64,000 nt of DNA from Dactylosporangium fulvum (GTDB taxonomy: Bacteria; Actinomycetota; Actinomycetes; Mycobacteriales; Micromonosporaceae), in assembly GCF_025137375.1 (NCBI RefSeq), contig NZ_CP073720.1, positions 8,394,501-8,458,500 on the forward strand, read 5' to 3'. The position numbers and the translations under genes were made by a program. This document shows, one piece after another, positions 62,610 to 64,000 of the stretch. The first letter of the stretch is position 1. The number at the start of each line of letters is the position of its first letter. The notes below the pieces were generated by a model. It was not told where the DNA came from and ran no database searches. It saw only the letters and a list, made by a program, of their open reading frames with translations.

Positions 62610-63422
62610 TTACGACGGAGTGGGGGACGCGGTGGTACCCGCTGTGGCCTCGACGATCGGCCCGGCGACCGTCGTCTGCTCCGGAAGCGGTGGCAGGAAC
62701 ACTGTGCGATCGAGTCGTCGCAGATCGGTGATCGGATCGACGACTCTCGTCTCGGGGCGACCGCCGACGGCCCGCAGGACGGCCGGCGAGCCGTAGACGA
62801 CGGCGGCGTAGACGCACGAGCAATGCTCGCGGTACGCGGTGGCCTCGTTGTCGGCGACGATCGCGCCCGTCGCGTAGATCGACCGGACGTCGGCGGGCTT
62901 GTCGTCGGCTTTCTCCAGCAGGCCGCGGTAGTGCTGCGCCTCCTGGACCTTTCGCTGGGCGGTCGCGTCCATCGCGGTGATCACGTCGTCGGGCACCCGG
63001 TACGCGCCGAGCCGCACCAACTCGGTCTGCGTGGCCGGCAACGGCACCCGGGCGAACACGCTGGACGGGGCGGCATCGCCGAGCACCGGGGCCAGCCGGT
63101 CCGGCGCCAGGTAGGCGGTGAACGACACCAGCGCGTACACGGAGTCGTCGCCGGTCAGCGCGGCGAGCTCGTCCCTGCTGCTCTGCACGTACGCCGGGAT
63201 GGACGCGCCCTCGGGCACCCCGACCCGCAGGACGTCACCCAGGGACGGGTCGCTGCGACTGTGCTGGTTCGCGTCGTGGAGCACGATGAGCGTGGCCGTG
63301 ACCGCGACCACGGCGACGACGGTCGTGAAGACACGCAGGCGCACCGCACCCCGGAAGATGCGGGCGAGGACGTTGCCGACCGGCGGGAGGAGGCGCTGGT
63401 CGAGATGCTGAAGGAGCTTCAT
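62610..63422 (-). CDS. Single-pass membrane protein of unknown function
   Basis: The 270 residues have a cytoplasmic N-terminus (about 1-30), one membrane helix (VFTTVVAVVAVTATLIVL) and an outside domain of about 220 residues with two Cys in HCSCVYAAVVYG. The tail is Thr/Ala/Pro-rich. The ATG at 63422 is chosen over more distant in-frame starts. It lies on the same strand, 93 bases upstream of the ParA-like gene, so the two may be co-transcribed. Confidence 0.65.
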   Translation of the reverse strand: MKLLQHLDQRLLPPVGNVLARIFRGAVRLRVFTTVVAVVAVTATLIVLHDANQHSRSDPSLGDVLRVGVPEGASIPAYVQSSRDELAALTGDDSVYALVSFTAYLAPDRLAPVLGDAAPSSVFARVPLPATQTELVRLGAYRVPDDVITAMDATAQRKVQEAQHYRGLLEKADDKPADVRSIYATGAIVADNEATAYREHCSCVYAAVVYGSPAVLRAVGGRPETRVVDPITDLRRLDRTVFLPPLPEQTTVAGPIVEATAGTTASPTPS

Positions 63423-63469
63423 CGCCCCGCCAGGGTCGCACAGCGTGCTCGGAGCATCACCGACGGGGT

Positions 63470-64000
63470 CTATACCGCACTTTGCAGGGTCGCGAGCGCG
63501 TCGGCGAGATCCGCCGGGTATTCGCTGACAAACGAGACGTACTCCCCCGTCCGCGGGTGGATGAAGCCCAGCTCGCGGGCGTGCAGCCACTGCCGGTCGA
63601 GGTGCAGCCGGGCCGCCAGGGTCGGATCGGCGCCGTACGTCAGGTCGCCCACGCACGGGTGGCGCAGGGCCGAGAAGTGGACCCGGATCTGGTGTGTCCG
63701 CCCGGTCTCCAGCTTGATGTCGAGCAGGCTGGCCGCGGGGAACGCCTCGAGCGTGTCGTAGTGCGTGATGCTCGGCCGGCCCCCGGACACGACCGCGAAC
63801 TTGTAGTCGTGGGTCGGGTGCCGGTCGATGGGTGCGTCGATCGTGCCGCGCAGGGGATCGGGGTGGCCCTGGACCACGGCGTGATACCGCTTCTCCACCT
63901 CACGGGCCTTGAACGCCCGCTTGAGCGCGCTGTAGGCCGACTCGCTCTTCGCCACGACCATGAGACCGGTCGTGCCGACGTCGAGCCGGTGCACGACACC
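63470..64000 (-). CDS. RluA/RluD-family pseudouridine synthase (5' part outside window)
   Basis: The last 176 residues are visible; the frame is open to the window edge. The catalytic Asp lies in VVHRLDVGTTGLMVVAKS, followed by KRYHAVVQGHPDP, the RNA-binding motif LETGRTHQIRVHFSALRHP and GDLTYGADP. It probably modifies 23S rRNA (RluD-like). In actinobacteria this gene commonly lies near lspA and dnaE, as here with dnaE. Confidence 0.92.
   Translation of the reverse strand, partial: GVVHRLDVGTTGLMVVAKSESAYSALKRAFKAREVEKRYHAVVQGHPDPLRGTIDAPIDRHPTHDYKFAVVSGGRPSITHYDTLEAFPAASLLDIKLETGRTHQIRVHFSALRHPCVGDLTYGADPTLAARLHLDRQWLHARELGFIHPRTGEYVSFVSEYPADLADALATLQSAV

Overview
The window is high-GC actinobacterial chromosome, most likely from the family Micromonosporaceae (Actinoplanes, Dactylosporangium or a relative). 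This family-level call is inferred from strong GC third-position bias, frequent GTG and TTG starts, many apparently leaderless genes, a bioB-bsaP pair, a PriA-type HisA with no trpF in view, and the gene order rluD / dnaE / his / hisI-trpE / trpCBA / lgt, which resembles the order in Mycobacterium and other actinobacteria. No rRNA, tRNA, CRISPR array or complete insertion sequence was seen. Most of the window is core metabolism broken up by accessory inserts.

Layout. 1-9142: carbohydrate use. It holds a secreted protein with two discoidin domains and a beta-helix region (cut by the window edge) behind a LacI-type palindrome, then a ROK repressor divergent from an ABC sugar importer (binding protein and two permeases, no ATPase) and a GH1 beta-glucosidase. 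9215-12841: small accessory genes: a DUF5709 protein, an L,D-transpeptidase lipoprotein, a thymidylate-kinase-like protein, a degenerate histidine kinase and a VapBC-like pair. 12926-16128: biotin genes, bioF-bioD divergent from bioB-bsaP. 16118-21003: a flavin monooxygenase, lgt, a Nudix hydrolase, an SGNH hydrolase and a PQQ-repeat protein. 21037-28787: hisI-trpE-TIGR02234-ligD polymerase domain and trpC-trpB-trpA, with a serpin on the other strand between the two blocks.

29083-45543 is an accessory block between hisI and hisF. It contains an 898-residue Ala/Glu-rich repeat protein, a DrrAB-like ABC exporter with a TetR regulator, a low-complexity pentanucleotide stretch, a heterodimeric ABC exporter with one degenerate ATP site, a TIGR03085 protein, a long-chain acyl-CoA synthetase, a MocR-type regulator divergent from yczE, and an ArgP-like LysR gene beside a possible transporter remnant. 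45698-51278 is the his operon hisD-C-B-x-H-y-A(priA)-F, mostly joined by 4-base stop/start overlaps. 51349-64000 holds a TetR gene, an epoxide hydrolase behind two palindromes, a Lon N-terminal-domain protein, a lipoprotein, a DUF2567-like membrane protein, dnaE, a class-III aminotransferase, a ParA-like ATPase with a membrane protein, and the C-terminal part of an RluD-type pseudouridine synthase.

How the genes work together. hisI and trpE share one transcript, and PriA probably serves both the histidine and the tryptophan pathway. The biotin genes supply all but the BioA step of pimeloyl-to-biotin conversion, with BsaP supporting BioB. The ROK/ABC/GH1 cluster imports and hydrolyses a beta-glucoside and must borrow an ATPase encoded elsewhere. 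The least explained signals are the acidic repeat protein, the degenerate kinase with a repeat inserted in its ATP domain, the ParA-like/membrane protein pair, and five dispersed intergenic hairpins that fall into at least two related groups.
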